DNA of 58,563 nt from Saccharopolyspora_D taberi (GTDB lineage Bacteria > Actinomycetota > Actinomycetes > Mycobacteriales > Pseudonocardiaceae): the NCBI RefSeq assembly GCF_039534165.1, contig NZ_BAAAUX010000030.1, positions 1 through 58,563 of the forward strand, in the 5' to 3' direction. The notes beneath the pieces were generated by a model. The model was not told the DNA's origin. It did no database searches and was given only the letters and a program-made list of their open reading frames with translations. Shown here in pieces: positions 25,884-35,300 of the stretch (positions within the stretch are counted from its first letter, which is position 1; each line of letters opens with the position of its first letter). Made by a program: the position numbers and the translations under genes.

Positions 25884-25930
25884 CCCGGTGGAGGAGAACC
25901 CGGTGGAGGAGATGCCCAGTGAAGGAGAAC
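25884..25930 (+). repeat. Three tandem Shine-Dalgarno-bearing units before manC
   Basis: CCCGGTGGAGGAGAA (25884-25898), CCCGGTGGAGGAGAT (25899-25913) and the diverged CCCAGTGAAGGAGAA (25915-25929) repeat in tandem. Each carries a ribosome-binding-like GGAGGAG or AAGGAG. The last unit is the probable site for manC (start 25939). Confidence 0.6.
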
Positions 25931-25935
25931 ACTGA
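25912..25935 (+). CDS. Possible 7-codon leader ORF before manC
   Basis: ATG at 25912 follows the second GGAGGAG unit and encodes MPSEGEH, with TGA at 25933-25935, 3 nt before the manC ATG. The proposed SD of manC lies inside it. Translation of the leader would therefore affect manC initiation. There is no protein-level support. Confidence 0.3.
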   Translation: MPSEGEH

Positions 25936-25938
25936 CTG

Positions 25939-27006
25939 ATGTCCACGGAAGCGGTGGTGCTGGTCGGAGGTCGGGGCATGCGGTTGCGCCCGCTGACCCT
26001 CTCGGCACCCAAGCCGATGCTGCCGACCGCGGGTGTTCCGTTCCTGAGCCACCTGCTGGCCCGGATCCGCGAGGCCGGGATCGAGCACGTGGTGCTCGGC
26101 ACGTCGTACAAGGCCGAGGTGTTCGCCGAGCACTTCGGCGACGGCTCGGACTTCGGGCTGCGGCTGGAGTACGTCGTCGAGCGGGAACCGCTGGACACCG
26201 CGGGCGCGATCCGCAACGTCGCGGACCGGCTCAGCGCCGACGACGTCCTGGTCTTCAACGGCGACATCCTCTCCGGCGCCGATCTCGGCGACCTGCTGCG
26301 CACCCACCGGGAAGCCGAGGCGGACGTCACGCTGCACCTGGTCAAGGTCGGCGATCCGCGCGCTTTCGGCTGCGTTCCCACCGATCCCGACGGCCGGGTG
26401 ACCGCGTTCCTGGAGAAGACCGAGAACCCGCCGGTCGACCAGATCAACGCCGGCTGCTACGTCTTCCGCCGCTCCGTGATCGAAGACATCCCCGCGGGCC
26501 GCCCGGTGTCGGTCGAGCGCGAGACCTTCCCCGGTCTGCTCGCCGCGGGCGCGCGGATCCAGGGCTACGTCGACGACTCGTACTGGCTCGACATCGGCAC
26601 GCCGGCCGCGTTCGTGCGCGGTTCGTCCGACCTGGTGCTCGGCAAGCTGCCGTCGACGGCCCTGCCCGGCCCGGTGGGCGAAGCGCTGCTGCTGGACGGG
26701 GCCAAGGTCGACCCGGAGGCCACCGTCGTCGGCGGCAGCACCGTCGGTGCCGGAGGCGTGGTCGCCTCCGGCGCGGAGGTGACCGGGTCGACGCTGTTCG
26801 ACGACGTCCGGGTCGACGCCGGTGCGGTCGTCGAGCGCAGCGTGGTCGGCGCGGGCGCGGTGATCGAGGCGGGCGCGGTCGTGCGCGGCGCGGTGATCGG
26901 TGACGGCGTGACCGTCGGAGCGGGCTGCGAGCTGCTCGACGGGGTGCGAGTGTGGCCGGGCGTGGAACTGCCGCCGGGCGGCGTACGGTTCTCCGCAGAC
27001 CGATGA
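25939..27006 (+). CDS. manC: Mannose-1-phosphate guanylyltransferase / NDP-sugar pyrophosphorylase
   Basis: A 355-residue nucleotidyltransferase that probably makes GDP-mannose from mannose-1-phosphate and GTP. The N-terminal domain has VVLVGGRGMRLRPLTLSAPK (activating loop plus PK), LVFNGDILSGADL and FLEKTENPPVDQINAGCYVF. The C-terminal third is a left-handed beta-helix of hexapeptide repeats (VVGGSTVGAGGVVASGAEV...). It is the counterpart of the mycobacterial gene called manB or rmlA2 (Rv3264c, from memory), so a different sugar-1-phosphate is possible. ManA and ManB, which supply mannose-1-phosphate, are encoded at 36.6-40.6 kb. Confidence 0.88.
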   Translation: MSTEAVVLVGGRGMRLRPLTLSAPKPMLPTAGVPFLSHLLARIREAGIEHVVLGTSYKAEVFAEHFGDGSDFGLRLEYVVEREPLDTAGAIRNVADRLSADDVLVFNGDILSGADLGDLLRTHREAEADVTLHLVKVGDPRAFGCVPTDPDGRVTAFLEKTENPPVDQINAGCYVFRRSVIEDIPAGRPVSVERETFPGLLAAGARIQGYVDDSYWLDIGTPAAFVRGSSDLVLGKLPSTALPGPVGEALLLDGAKVDPEATVVGGSTVGAGGVVASGAEVTGSTLFDDVRVDAGAVVERSVVGAGAVIEAGAVVRGAVIGDGVTVGAGCELLDGVRVWPGVELPPGGVRFSADR

Positions 27007-27037
27007 CGGAACAGCCTGATCATCGGACCGACTGATC

Positions 27038-27940
27038 ATGAAACAGCTCGACCGCACCTGGAAACCCCCGTACCAGCTGGACCTGGCCGGGGTCCTGTCC
27101 CCGCTGCGCCGCGGTTCCGGCGATCCGACCACCCGCGTCTGCACGGACGCGTTCTGGTGGGCCACCACCACGCCCGAAGGTCCGGTCACCCTGCGGCTTT
27201 CCGCCGGTTCCGAGGTGCGCGCGACCGCGTGGGGCGCCGGTGCGGAGCGGGTGCTGGAGGGCGTGCCGGATCTGCTCGGAGCCTCCGATGACGACAGCGG
27301 TTTCACGCCGCTGCACGACATCGTCGAGCGCGGCAGGCGGGCCTCGCGCGGCGTGCGGTTGTGCTCGTCGGGCCGGGTGTGGGACGTGCTGGTCGCGGCC
27401 GTGCTGGAGCAGAAGGTCACCAACCGCGAGGCGTGGCGCTCCTGGCGCGAGCTGTGCCACCGCTTCGGCAGCCCCGCCCCCGGGCCCGCGCCGAAGGGCA
27501 TGCGGACCGTGCCGGATCCGGCGCAGGTCCGGCAGATCCGGGACTGGGAATGGCATCGCGCTGGAGTGGACGGAGCCCGCCGCCGCACCCTGATCGCGGC
27601 CGCGTCGGTGGCGCGCAGCCTGGAACGGGCCGTCGAACTGGGCGGTGTCGAGGGGCAGCGGTTGCTGCGGCACATCCCGGGCATCGGACCGTGGACGGCG
27701 GCGGAGGTCGCCCAGCGCGCGTGGGGCGACCCGGACGCGGTCAGCGTCGGCGACTACCACCTGCCGACGATCGTCGGCCTCGCGCTCACCGGCGAACCGC
27801 TCGACGACGACGGCATGCTCGCCGCACTCGCGCCCTACGCGGGCCAGCGCCAGCGCGCCGTGCGCTACCTCGCCGCCGCGGGCGCTTCCCGTCCGCGCTT
27901 CGGCCCCCGCCTGCCCGCGCGCGACTACCGCGCGATGTGA
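27038..27940 (+). CDS. DNA-3-methyladenine glycosylase II-like (HhH-GPD) protein
   Basis: A 300-residue base-excision repair enzyme of the AlkA group. The helix-hairpin-helix is HIPGIGPWTAAEVAQRAWGD (about 210-229) and the catalytic Asp is in VSVGDYHLP. The upstream EQKVTNREAWRSWRELC matches the family. Substrates are likely N-alkylated purines. It starts 31 nt after manC, in which CTGATCAT is repeated twice; there is no clear SD. The 3' end overlaps the convergent NUDIX gene by 16 nt. Confidence 0.85.
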   Translation: MKQLDRTWKPPYQLDLAGVLSPLRRGSGDPTTRVCTDAFWWATTTPEGPVTLRLSAGSEVRATAWGAGAERVLEGVPDLLGASDDDSGFTPLHDIVERGRRASRGVRLCSSGRVWDVLVAAVLEQKVTNREAWRSWRELCHRFGSPAPGPAPKGMRTVPDPAQVRQIRDWEWHRAGVDGARRRTLIAAASVARSLERAVELGGVEGQRLLRHIPGIGPWTAAEVAQRAWGDPDAVSVGDYHLPTIVGLALTGEPLDDDGMLAALAPYAGQRQRAVRYLAAAGASRPRFGPRLPARDYRAM

Positions 27941-28464
27941 CGCGCGGCGGCCATCAGCGGCCCGAGGTCGGAACCGTCCGGAAGCCGGTCAACCGGCCAC
28001 CACCGCAGGTCCAGCGACTCGTCGCTGCGCGCGGGCTGCGCGCCCTCCGGCGCGCGGACCACGAACCGCACGTCGAAGTGCCGGGTCGGAACGCCCAGCG
28101 AGCAGGTGATCGGGTGCACGTCCAGGTGCACCGGCTCGGGCTCCAGGACCAGGCCCTCGATCCCGGACTCCTCGGTCGCCTCCCGCAGCGCGGCACCGGC
28201 GATCGTCCCGTCCTCGGGTTCGCAGTGCCCGCCGAGCTGGAGCCACTGCCCGACCCGGGGGTGCAGCGTCAGCAGCACGTTCTCGCCCGCCGCGTCGAGC
28301 AGGACCGCCGACGCGGTCACGTGCCCGGGCTCGCACGCGCGCAGGCACGCGTCCGCGCGCGCGTCGATGAGCGCGAGGAAGGCGTGCCGCAGCGCTTCCT
28401 GCTGCGGGTCGGCGGGTTTCCAGTCCGAAAGCACCCGCCGGGCGTCGAGGTGCGGTCCGCTCAC
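27925..28464 (-). CDS. NUDIX hydrolase
   Basis: A 179-residue protein with the Nudix box GHCEPEDGTIAGAALREATEES (shown in part: GX5E then REATEESG), preceded by GQWLQLGG. The GTG at 28464 overlaps the fbiB stop by 4 nt (GTGA), so it is the third gene of the F420 operon. Nudix enzymes cleave nucleoside diphosphates linked to other groups. In this place it may remove by-products or damaged intermediates of F420 assembly (for example GMP/GDP-linked species), but that is inference. Confidence 0.87.
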   Translation of the reverse strand: MSGPHLDARRVLSDWKPADPQQEALRHAFLALIDARADACLRACEPGHVTASAVLLDAAGENVLLTLHPRVGQWLQLGGHCEPEDGTIAGAALREATEESGIEGLVLEPEPVHLDVHPITCSLGVPTRHFDVRFVVRAPEGAQPARSDESLDLRWWPVDRLPDGSDLGPLMAAARHIAR

Positions 28465-29804
28465 AGCTCCACCAGCCCGTCGTCGAGTTCGCGCGGCGGA
28501 CGCGGCCCGGACACCGCCTCCGCGGGACGGCCGACCGCCACCGCGCCGAGCGGTTCCCACTCCGCGGGCAGCGCCAGCGTCGAGCGCACCACGTCGGGGC
28601 AGAACATCGTCGACGACACCCAGCACGAGCCCAGGTCCTCGGCCGCCAGCGCGACCAGCAGCCCCTGCACCGCGGCACCGGCGGCGACGGTGAACATCTC
28701 CCGCTCCGCACCCCGGCGCCGCTCGTCCGGGTAGTCGTGCGAGCCCTCGCGGACCATGAACGGCACCACCAGTTCCGGTGCCGAGTAGAGCAGATCGCCC
28801 CGGCCGACCCGGCGCTGCGCGGCCTCCTCGGACATCCCGTCGGCGCGCAGGTCGTCCAGCCACGCCGCGCGCATCGCGTCCAGCAGCTTCATCCGAAGTG
28901 GACGGTCGCGGAGCCAGACGAAGCGGACCGGCCGGGTGTGGTGCGGCGCGGGAGCGGTGAGCGCGGCGCCCACCGCGCGGCGCACCGCGTCCGGCTCCAC
29001 GGGGTCGTCGGCGAACGCGCGGACCGAGCGGCGCATCAGCACCGCCTCCCGGCGGCCCTTCGCCACCGCCTCCGCCGTGCCCATCCGGAACAGGTCCTCG
29101 TCGACCGAGCGGACCAGGTCGCGGGCCGACGAACCGTCGTCGGTGACGTGCAGCCCGCGCACCACCGCCACCGGGGTGCCCCCGAGCTTGCCCTTGACCA
29201 GGTCGGCCGCCGCCGCGATCTCGTCGGCGACCGCGACCTGGGTGACCGCCAGCTCGTTGCCCTGCGAGTCCGTGGCGCCCGCGTACCCGTGCAGCACCGC
29301 CAGCCCGGCCGAGCCGATCGCGGCGTCGGTCTGCCCGACCCGCCAGGTGCGGCCCATCGTGTCGGTGATCACGACCGCCACGTCCACCCCGAGCCGCTCG
29401 GCCAGTCCGGCGCGCAGCCCGCGCGCGGAGGCGTCGGGGTCCTCGGGCAGCAGGGCGATCTGGTCGAGCGCGACGTTCGAGGCGTCGACCCCAGAGGCGG
29501 CCTGGACGATGCCGAGCCGGTTTTCGGTGATCAGCGTGCGCCCGGCGCGGGCGAGCACCTGCACGGCCTCGGACCGCACCAGCTCCCGCCGCAGCTGGTC
29601 GCGCAGCGCCGGATCGCGCGGAGTGCGCACGATGCGGCCCTCGGCCTTGGACACCACCTTGCTGGTGACGACCACGACGTCACCGTCGGACAGCCACGGC
29701 GCCGCCGCGGCGATCGACGCGGCCAGGTCGTCACCGGGACCGAACTCCGGCAGTCCCGGCACCGGGATCAGCCGCAGCCCGTCGCCCGCTGCGTGGTCCT
29801 TCAC
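28461..29804 (-). CDS. fbiB: Coenzyme F420:glutamate ligase / dehydro-F420-0 reductase, two-domain FbiB
   Basis: FbiB adds gamma-linked glutamates to F420-0 and, through its FMN-binding C-terminus, reduces dehydro-F420-0. The 447-residue length shows both domains. Residues about 1-240 are CofE (IPVPGLPEFGPGDDLAASIA, GDVVVVTSKVVSKAEGR, VITDTMGRTWRVGQTDAAIG). Residues about 245-447 are nitroreductase-like (LMRRSVRAFADDPVEPDAV, MREGSHDYPDERR, EDLGSCWVSSTMFC). The GTG overlaps the fbiA stop by 4 nt. Confidence 0.95.
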   Translation of the reverse strand: MKDHAAGDGLRLIPVPGLPEFGPGDDLAASIAAAAPWLSDGDVVVVTSKVVSKAEGRIVRTPRDPALRDQLRRELVRSEAVQVLARAGRTLITENRLGIVQAASGVDASNVALDQIALLPEDPDASARGLRAGLAERLGVDVAVVITDTMGRTWRVGQTDAAIGSAGLAVLHGYAGATDSQGNELAVTQVAVADEIAAAADLVKGKLGGTPVAVVRGLHVTDDGSSARDLVRSVDEDLFRMGTAEAVAKGRREAVLMRRSVRAFADDPVEPDAVRRAVGAALTAPAPHHTRPVRFVWLRDRPLRMKLLDAMRAAWLDDLRADGMSEEAAQRRVGRGDLLYSAPELVVPFMVREGSHDYPDERRRGAEREMFTVAAGAAVQGLLVALAAEDLGSCWVSSTMFCPDVVRSTLALPAEWEPLGAVAVGRPAEAVSGPRPPRELDDGLVEL

Positions 29805-30787
29805 GGCTCCACCCCCGCGATCTCGAACGCCGCGCGGGCCATCGCCGCGGTGGCGTCCACATCGGACATCAGCAGCGGGACCGCTCGCACGGTCACGCCG
29901 GGCACCTCGGCCGAGTCGCCGGAGTGCACCAGCCATGCGTCCAGGATGCCCTCGTCGGAGCCCTTCCGGGAGCCGTAGTGCCTGCCCACCGCCTCGGCGG
30001 TGGTGTCGACTCCGATCGCGGTGAGGCACGCGTCGGCCATGCCCCGCAGCGGCTTGCCGCCGATGATCGGCGAGAGCCCGACGACGGGTGCCTCCGCCTC
30101 GCGCAGCGCGGTGCGGAAACCGGGCACCGCGAGCAGCGTCCCCACGCTCACCACCGGGTTCGACGGCGCGATCAGCACGACGTCGGCCCCGGACAACGCC
30201 TCCAGCACCGCGGGCGTGGGCTTGGCCTCCTCCGCGCCCACCGGCGCGATCGCCTTCGCCGCGGGCTCCGCGCGGTACCGCACCCACCACTCCTGGAAGT
30301 GCACCGCGCGCGGTTCCGGGTCCTCGATCGCGATGTGGGTCTCGACCCGCTCGTCGGTGACGGGCAGCAGCCGCACGCCCGGCCGCCACCGGTCGCACAG
30401 GGCCTCGGTCACGTCGGTCAGCGAGTAGCCCGCGCGCAGCATCCGCGACCGGACCAGGTGGGTGGCGATGTCGCGGTCGCCCAGCCCGAACCAGCTCGGC
30501 TCGGCGCCGTAGGCGGCCAGCTCCTCCTTCACCGACCAGGTCTCGTCGACCCGGCCCCACCCCTTCGCGGAGTCGATGCCGCCGCCGAGGGTGTACATGC
30601 ACGTGTCGAGGTCCGGGCAGACCCGCAGCCCGTGCATCCACACGTCGTCGCCGACGTTGACCACCGCGGTGACCTCGTGCGGTGAATCCGCCTCCGGCGC
30701 GCCGTGGGCGGGCAGGCCGAGCGCGGCCTTGACCCCGAGCAGGAAACGGGCGCCGCCGACGCCCCCGACCAGAACAACGACCTTCAC
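29801..30787 (-). CDS. fbiA: F420 biosynthesis 2-phospholactate/PEP guanylyl-moiety transferase (FbiA/CofD)
   Basis: FbiA joins the activated lactyl or enolpyruvyl group to the deazaflavin Fo, giving F420-0 or its dehydro form. The 328-residue protein starts VVVLVGGVGGARFLLGVKAA and has VVNVGDDVWMHGLRVCPDLD, YTLGGGIDSAKGWGR, VLIAPSNPVVSVGTLLAVPG and SPIIGGKPLRGMADACL. I start it at GTG 30787, with a weak AGGAT upstream. It is first in a three-gene operon. FbiC and FbiD are not in this window. Confidence 0.95.
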   Translation of the reverse strand: MKVVVLVGGVGGARFLLGVKAALGLPAHGAPEADSPHEVTAVVNVGDDVWMHGLRVCPDLDTCMYTLGGGIDSAKGWGRVDETWSVKEELAAYGAEPSWFGLGDRDIATHLVRSRMLRAGYSLTDVTEALCDRWRPGVRLLPVTDERVETHIAIEDPEPRAVHFQEWWVRYRAEPAAKAIAPVGAEEAKPTPAVLEALSGADVVLIAPSNPVVSVGTLLAVPGFRTALREAEAPVVGLSPIIGGKPLRGMADACLTAIGVDTTAEAVGRHYGSRKGSDEGILDAWLVHSGDSAEVPGVTVRAVPLLMSDVDATAAMARAAFEIAGVEP

Positions 30788-30813
30788 GATGCCGATCCTC
30801 GCACGCTCGGAAC

Positions 30814-31560
30814 TCACATCCAGAAGCGGAACGTGCTCATGCCGTCGATGGTCAGCTCCAGGTTGCCGCCGACGACGTCGAACAGCAGGTACGAGACGCG
30901 GAAGAACATCGCGCCCACCGGCGTCGCCAGGATCAGCGCGAACAGCACCAGCGGAGCCCACGGCCGCGCCTTCTCCCCGAACTGCCGGGCCTGCCCGGAC
31001 AGCCACGGCTCGATCGCGCCGTACCCGTCGAGCCCGGGGATCGGGAGGATGTTCAGCACGAACGCGATCACCTGGAGGAACGCGAGGTAGCTGAGCCCGG
31101 CCCCGAGCCCGGGCGCCATCGGCACCGAAGCCACCACGGCGGTGAGCGCCACGCCGAGCACCAGGTTCGTCAGCGGACCGGCCAGCGACACCGCCGACTC
31201 GATCCGGCGGGTCCGGAGCGCGGAGTGGTTGATCCACACCGCGCCGCCGGGAAGCGGGATGCCGCCGATCGCCACGAACAGCAGCGGCAGCACGATGCTG
31301 AGCACCGGGTCGGTGTAGTGCCGGGGGTCCAGCGTCAGGTAGCCCTTGGCCTGGACCGACCGGTCACCGCCGCGGAAGGCGGTGACGGCGTGGCCGAACT
31401 CGTGCAGGCACAGCGAGGTGGCCCAGCCGCCGAGCACGATCAGCACGACACCGGCGGTCATCGCGTACACGTTGTCGAAGGTCGCCAGCACGCAACCGGC
31501 AGCCGTGGCGGCGACCAGGGCGAGGAACAGCGGGCTGACTCGCACTGCGGAGTTAATCAC
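30814..31560 (-). CDS. Site-2-protease (M50)-type membrane metallopeptidase
   Basis: A 248-residue integral membrane protein of the S2P/M50 group. The zinc-binding HEFGHA lies in a membrane segment at about residue 54. The second metal motif is NILPIPGLDGYGAIEPWL near 170, and there are about five or six spans. Members of this short subgroup are often annotated as site-2 protease family proteins. GTG at 31560 is chosen; GGAGGG lies close by and GACACT is 6 nt upstream, so either a short leader or a leaderless start is possible. It ends 26 nt before fbiA begins on the same strand. Confidence 0.85.
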   Translation of the reverse strand: MINSAVRVSPLFLALVAATAAGCVLATFDNVYAMTAGVVLIVLGGWATSLCLHEFGHAVTAFRGGDRSVQAKGYLTLDPRHYTDPVLSIVLPLLFVAIGGIPLPGGAVWINHSALRTRRIESAVSLAGPLTNLVLGVALTAVVASVPMAPGLGAGLSYLAFLQVIAFVLNILPIPGLDGYGAIEPWLSGQARQFGEKARPWAPLVLFALILATPVGAMFFRVSYLLFDVVGGNLELTIDGMSTFRFWM

Positions 31561-31977
31561 CCCTCCAGTGTCCCCGGCCGTGAACGGGCGCGGCACGCCG
31601 CTCGGTGGTATCCATTGATCATGATTTGCCGATACCGCTGGACGGAGTACTCGATCATGAGCTGAAAGTGCTCTTCCGGTAGCGCTGAGTGGATCAGGTC
31701 GGGGTATCCCCCTACGGATGGTCTCCACTTGACCGCATGGAGCTACACGGGTGTAATCACAGTGGTGTCATTCTCCGTTGTCGCCTTCCGAAGACCAACG
31801 ACTCCCGCGGATCGTCGGTCATCGGTTTCCGCACCTCGGGCCTGAACCGGGCCCCGGTGTTCCGGCGACGACGGCCGGCCGGAGGGGAGAACCGGCTGGG
31901 GAATCGCAAGTGGGAGTGCGTCCCGTTTCGGGTCCTGGGGAGGGCCCGGGGAATGGGAGAGACCCGGGGGAGGACCA
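31561..31977. other. 417-bp intergenic region upstream of whiB
   Basis: No convincing gene. It contains a good promoter for whiB (31729-31757), a GGGGTATCCCC palindrome near 31701, and TGATCATGA-type inverted sequence near 31616-31665. The long 5' UTR (about 210 nt from the promoter to the ATG) suggests post-transcriptional control. Confidence 0.5.
31729..31757 (+). promoter_or_regulatory. SigA-type promoter for whiB
   Basis: TTGACC (31729-31734), 17-nt spacer, TGTAAT (31752-31757). It points toward whiB, whose ATG is at 31978. Confidence 0.55.
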
Positions 31978-32289
31978 ATGTGGGAAACAGCCGAGAGCCG
32001 TCTCATGGAGCGGGGAGACCCGCAGCTGGCGGAGCTCGACATTCTGGGCCTGTTCGACCTCGACGAGGAAGAGCAGGAATGGCAGGAACGCGCCCTGTGC
32101 GCGCAGACCGACCCGGAGGCGTTTTTTCCGGAAAAGGGCGGTTCGACCCGGGAGGCGAAGCGCATCTGCGCGGGATGCGAAGTGCGTTCCGAATGCCTTG
32201 AGTACGCGCTCGAACACGACGAGCGGTTCGGCATCTGGGGCGGGCTTTCCGAACGCGAGCGCCGCAAGCTCAAGCGCCAGGCCGTCTAG
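31978..32289 (+). CDS. whiB2: WhiB-family iron-sulfur transcription factor (WhiB2/WhmD-like)
   Basis: A 103-residue Wbl protein. The [4Fe-4S] ligands are C41, C64, C67 and C73 (C-x22-C-x2-C-x5-C). The Wbl turn is GIWGG (85-89) and a basic tail (ERRKLKRQAV) binds DNA. The acidic N-terminus and the position between fbiA and DUF3499 match mycobacterial WhiB2 (WhmD), needed for septation and division. The ATG at 31978 has GGGGGAGG about 5 nt upstream. WhiB2 normally acts with the housekeeping sigma factor. Confidence 0.93.
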   Translation: MWETAESRLMERGDPQLAELDILGLFDLDEEEQEWQERALCAQTDPEAFFPEKGGSTREAKRICAGCEVRSECLEYALEHDERFGIWGGLSERERRKLKRQAV

Positions 32290-32368
32290 CGCCCGGGTTC
32301 GAGGGGTTCTTTCCCGCCGCCCGTCCACTACCGTCACGGTCAGCTGATCACGACGGCGGGAGGACAGG

Positions 32369-35300
32369 TTGGCCGCGAGCGCGCCACGGCTGGACACGGC
32401 ACCGGTGCTCGCCGTGCTGGTGTCCCACGGCGGTGACGAGCGCGATCTGCTGGACGCGCTGCGCGGGCTCACCGTCCGACCACGGCACCTGCTCGCGGTG
32501 GACGCCGGTGCGTCCACATCGGAGGAACTGGCGCGGGCGCGCCGGGACGGCCTGGTCGACGGGGTCCTGGAGCTCCCGGCCGGAACCGGTTTCGGCCCGG
32601 CGGTCGCGGCGGCTCTCGACCACGCCACCGACCGCTGGGGCGATCCCGGCCGCTGGCTGTGGCTGCTGCACGACGACTCGGTGCCGGAGCCGGACTGCCT
32701 GGAGAACCTGCTCCGGGTGGCCGACCTCGACTCGACCGCCGCGATGCTCGGCCCGCTCGGGCTGGACCGGGACGACCCCCGGCTGGTCGTCGACGCGGGG
32801 TTGTCCACCGACTCCTCGGGAAACCGGCAGACCGGCATCGGTCCGTCCGAACTGGACCCCGCGCTGGGTGCGTCGGGTTCGGCGCTGGCGGTGTCGGAGG
32901 TCCTGGCCGTCTCGTCGGCCGGGGCGCTGGTGCGCCGGGACGTCTTCCAGCAGCTCGGCGGGTTCGACGCGGTCGACGCCTTCGCCGACATCGACCTCGG
33001 CTGGCGCATCAACACCGACGGTCATCTGGTGCTCTTCGTCCCGAGCGCCCGCATGCGCCACGCGGGCACCTGCCGCAAGCCCGGCACGGGCACGCGGAAA
33101 GCCGGGCGGGTCAACGGTGTCCGCACCTTTTTGGTGAACACGACTCTGACGTCGTTCCTCATAGGACTGCCCAGGCTCTTCGTTCTCGCGTTGCTGCGGA
33201 CGCTCGGTTTCACGGTGCTGCGCCGGTGGCCGGAAGCCCTCGCGGAGCTGGCGGTTCTCGGCAGCTTGCTGACCGGCAGGCTCGGGTTGCTGTCCGGCCG
33301 GCGTCGGCGTGCCGCGACGATCTCGAAGCGGCACGGAGTGCGCGGGTTGCTGACGAGTCGCCTGACCCGGCTGCGCAACGGTTTGCGCGCTGCGTTCGCG
33401 GGGCTCGTGCGCGAGCGGGTGCGCCGGGACTTCGTGCTCGGCCAGGCGAGCGAGCAGCTGAAGGCGGTGCCAGCGACGGCACCACGTGCGGTCGGTCCCG
33501 ACGCGCTTCCGGCCGGGGCGGTCGGCAAGCGGGTCGCCGGGCTTCGCCGACCTGCCGCCCCGGTCGTCGTTCCCGTCGAGCCCGCGCCGACGCCGAGTCC
33601 CCGCCCGCGTCCGTCGCCGGTGCCGCGCGGAGGGACCACCCGGGAATCGGAACTCCTGCTCGTTCCAGTGGACCGCTGGCGCGTGCTGCGCGAACTGCTG
33701 CTGACGCCTCCGGTCGTCCTTGCGGTTGCGCTGCTGGTGTTCGCGCTGGTCACCAACGGTGTGCTCGCCGAGATGCCCCGGTTCGGCCCGGGGCTGCACG
33801 GCGGGCAGCTGCTCCCGGTCGGCGACCTCGGCCGGACGTGGGCGGACTACCTCGCCGCCTGGCATCCGGTCGACGGCGGCACGGCTTCACCCGCGTCCCC
33901 GTCGCTGCTGGTCCTCGCCGTCCTGGGTAGCGTGCTCGGCGGACCGCCGGTGGTCGTGTCGATCTTGCTGCTGTTCGGAGTTCCTCTCGCGGGGATCGCG
34001 GCTTACCTCGCCACCCGCGCGGTGCCGATCTCGCGGGCGTGGCGCGCGACCGCCGCAGGTGCGTACGCGCTGCTGCCTGCGGCGGTGCTCTCGGCGGGTC
34101 ACGGGCGACTCGACGTCGTAGTGGCGCACATCCTCGTTCCGCCGCTGCTGGCCGGGATCTCGGCAGCGGTCGGTCTGTCCCGTCTCGCGCCCGTCCACGC
34201 CGAACGCAACTGGCTCGGCACCGCGTGCCTGACCTCGCTCGGTCTGGCGGTTCTAGGCGCGTTCACTCCGCTCATGCATGCGGCGCTGGTCGTCCTCGCG
34301 CTGCTCGGCTTCGTGCTCGTACCGAGCGAAGCGCGGCGCGCGCCCAGGCGGGTGGCGGCGTTGACCGCGATCGTGCTTCTGCCGGTGGCGTGCCTGCTGC
34401 CGTGGCCGATCGTGCTGGCAGGCAACCCGCGACTCCTGCTGGCCGGGCCGGGGCAGGTGAGCCCGTGGCTGCTGGCCCTGACCCCCTCGGCGGAAGGCTG
34501 GGCTGGCGGCCTGCTGGTGCTGGCCGTCGCCGCGGTGCTGATCCGCGGAAGGCGGCGGCCGATGGTGCCCGGACTCGCGGTGATGCTGTTCGGCTGGGTC
34601 CTCGCGGTACTGGTGCCCACCGGAGCACCGCTGATCCTCGTCGCGGCAGGAGCCATGTGGGCGGTGCTGGCCGGAAAACCGTCCGTGCACCGCGCTGTGC
34701 CCGCGTGCGTGCTGGCGGTTCTCACGGCGGGTGCCGTCCTCGCCGGGATCGGAGGCCCGCTGACCACCCAGCAGGCAACCACCACCCCGGCCCTGACCGA
34801 AGACCTGCAACGCCCCGGCTACCTGCTGCTCCTCGGCCCCGGCCCGGCCCGCCTGGTCGACGGAACCCACCCCCGCTACGGCGACGACGCCCTCGTCCGC
34901 CGGCCCACGTCCGCCGACTGGCTCCGCCGCGTCGACGCGGACCTCCGGTCCGGCGACCGCGACCGCGTCCGCGGCGCTCTCGCGGCGACCGCCGCCCGCA
35001 GCGCGGGCTTCGTCGCGGCTCCGCCGCTCGACGCGGCCCGCGTGCGCGAGGTCGCGGGCGACCTCGTGCAGCCGCACGGCCACCTCGCCTCCGGCGAGGA
35101 CGCGCTCCGCGTGCTGCTGCCGAGCAGCCCGGTCGCGCTGCTCGGCCCCGACCTGGCCCGCCAGGCCAGGGCCGAAGCCGCACCGACGCCCGAGGCCAAG
35201 CCGCTGCCGGTGGACGCCGTACCGCCGGACTTCGCGGTCCGCGTGTCGGACGGCGGCGTCGGCCGGGCTCTCGTCCTGGGCGCGGAGAACGAGCCCGGCT

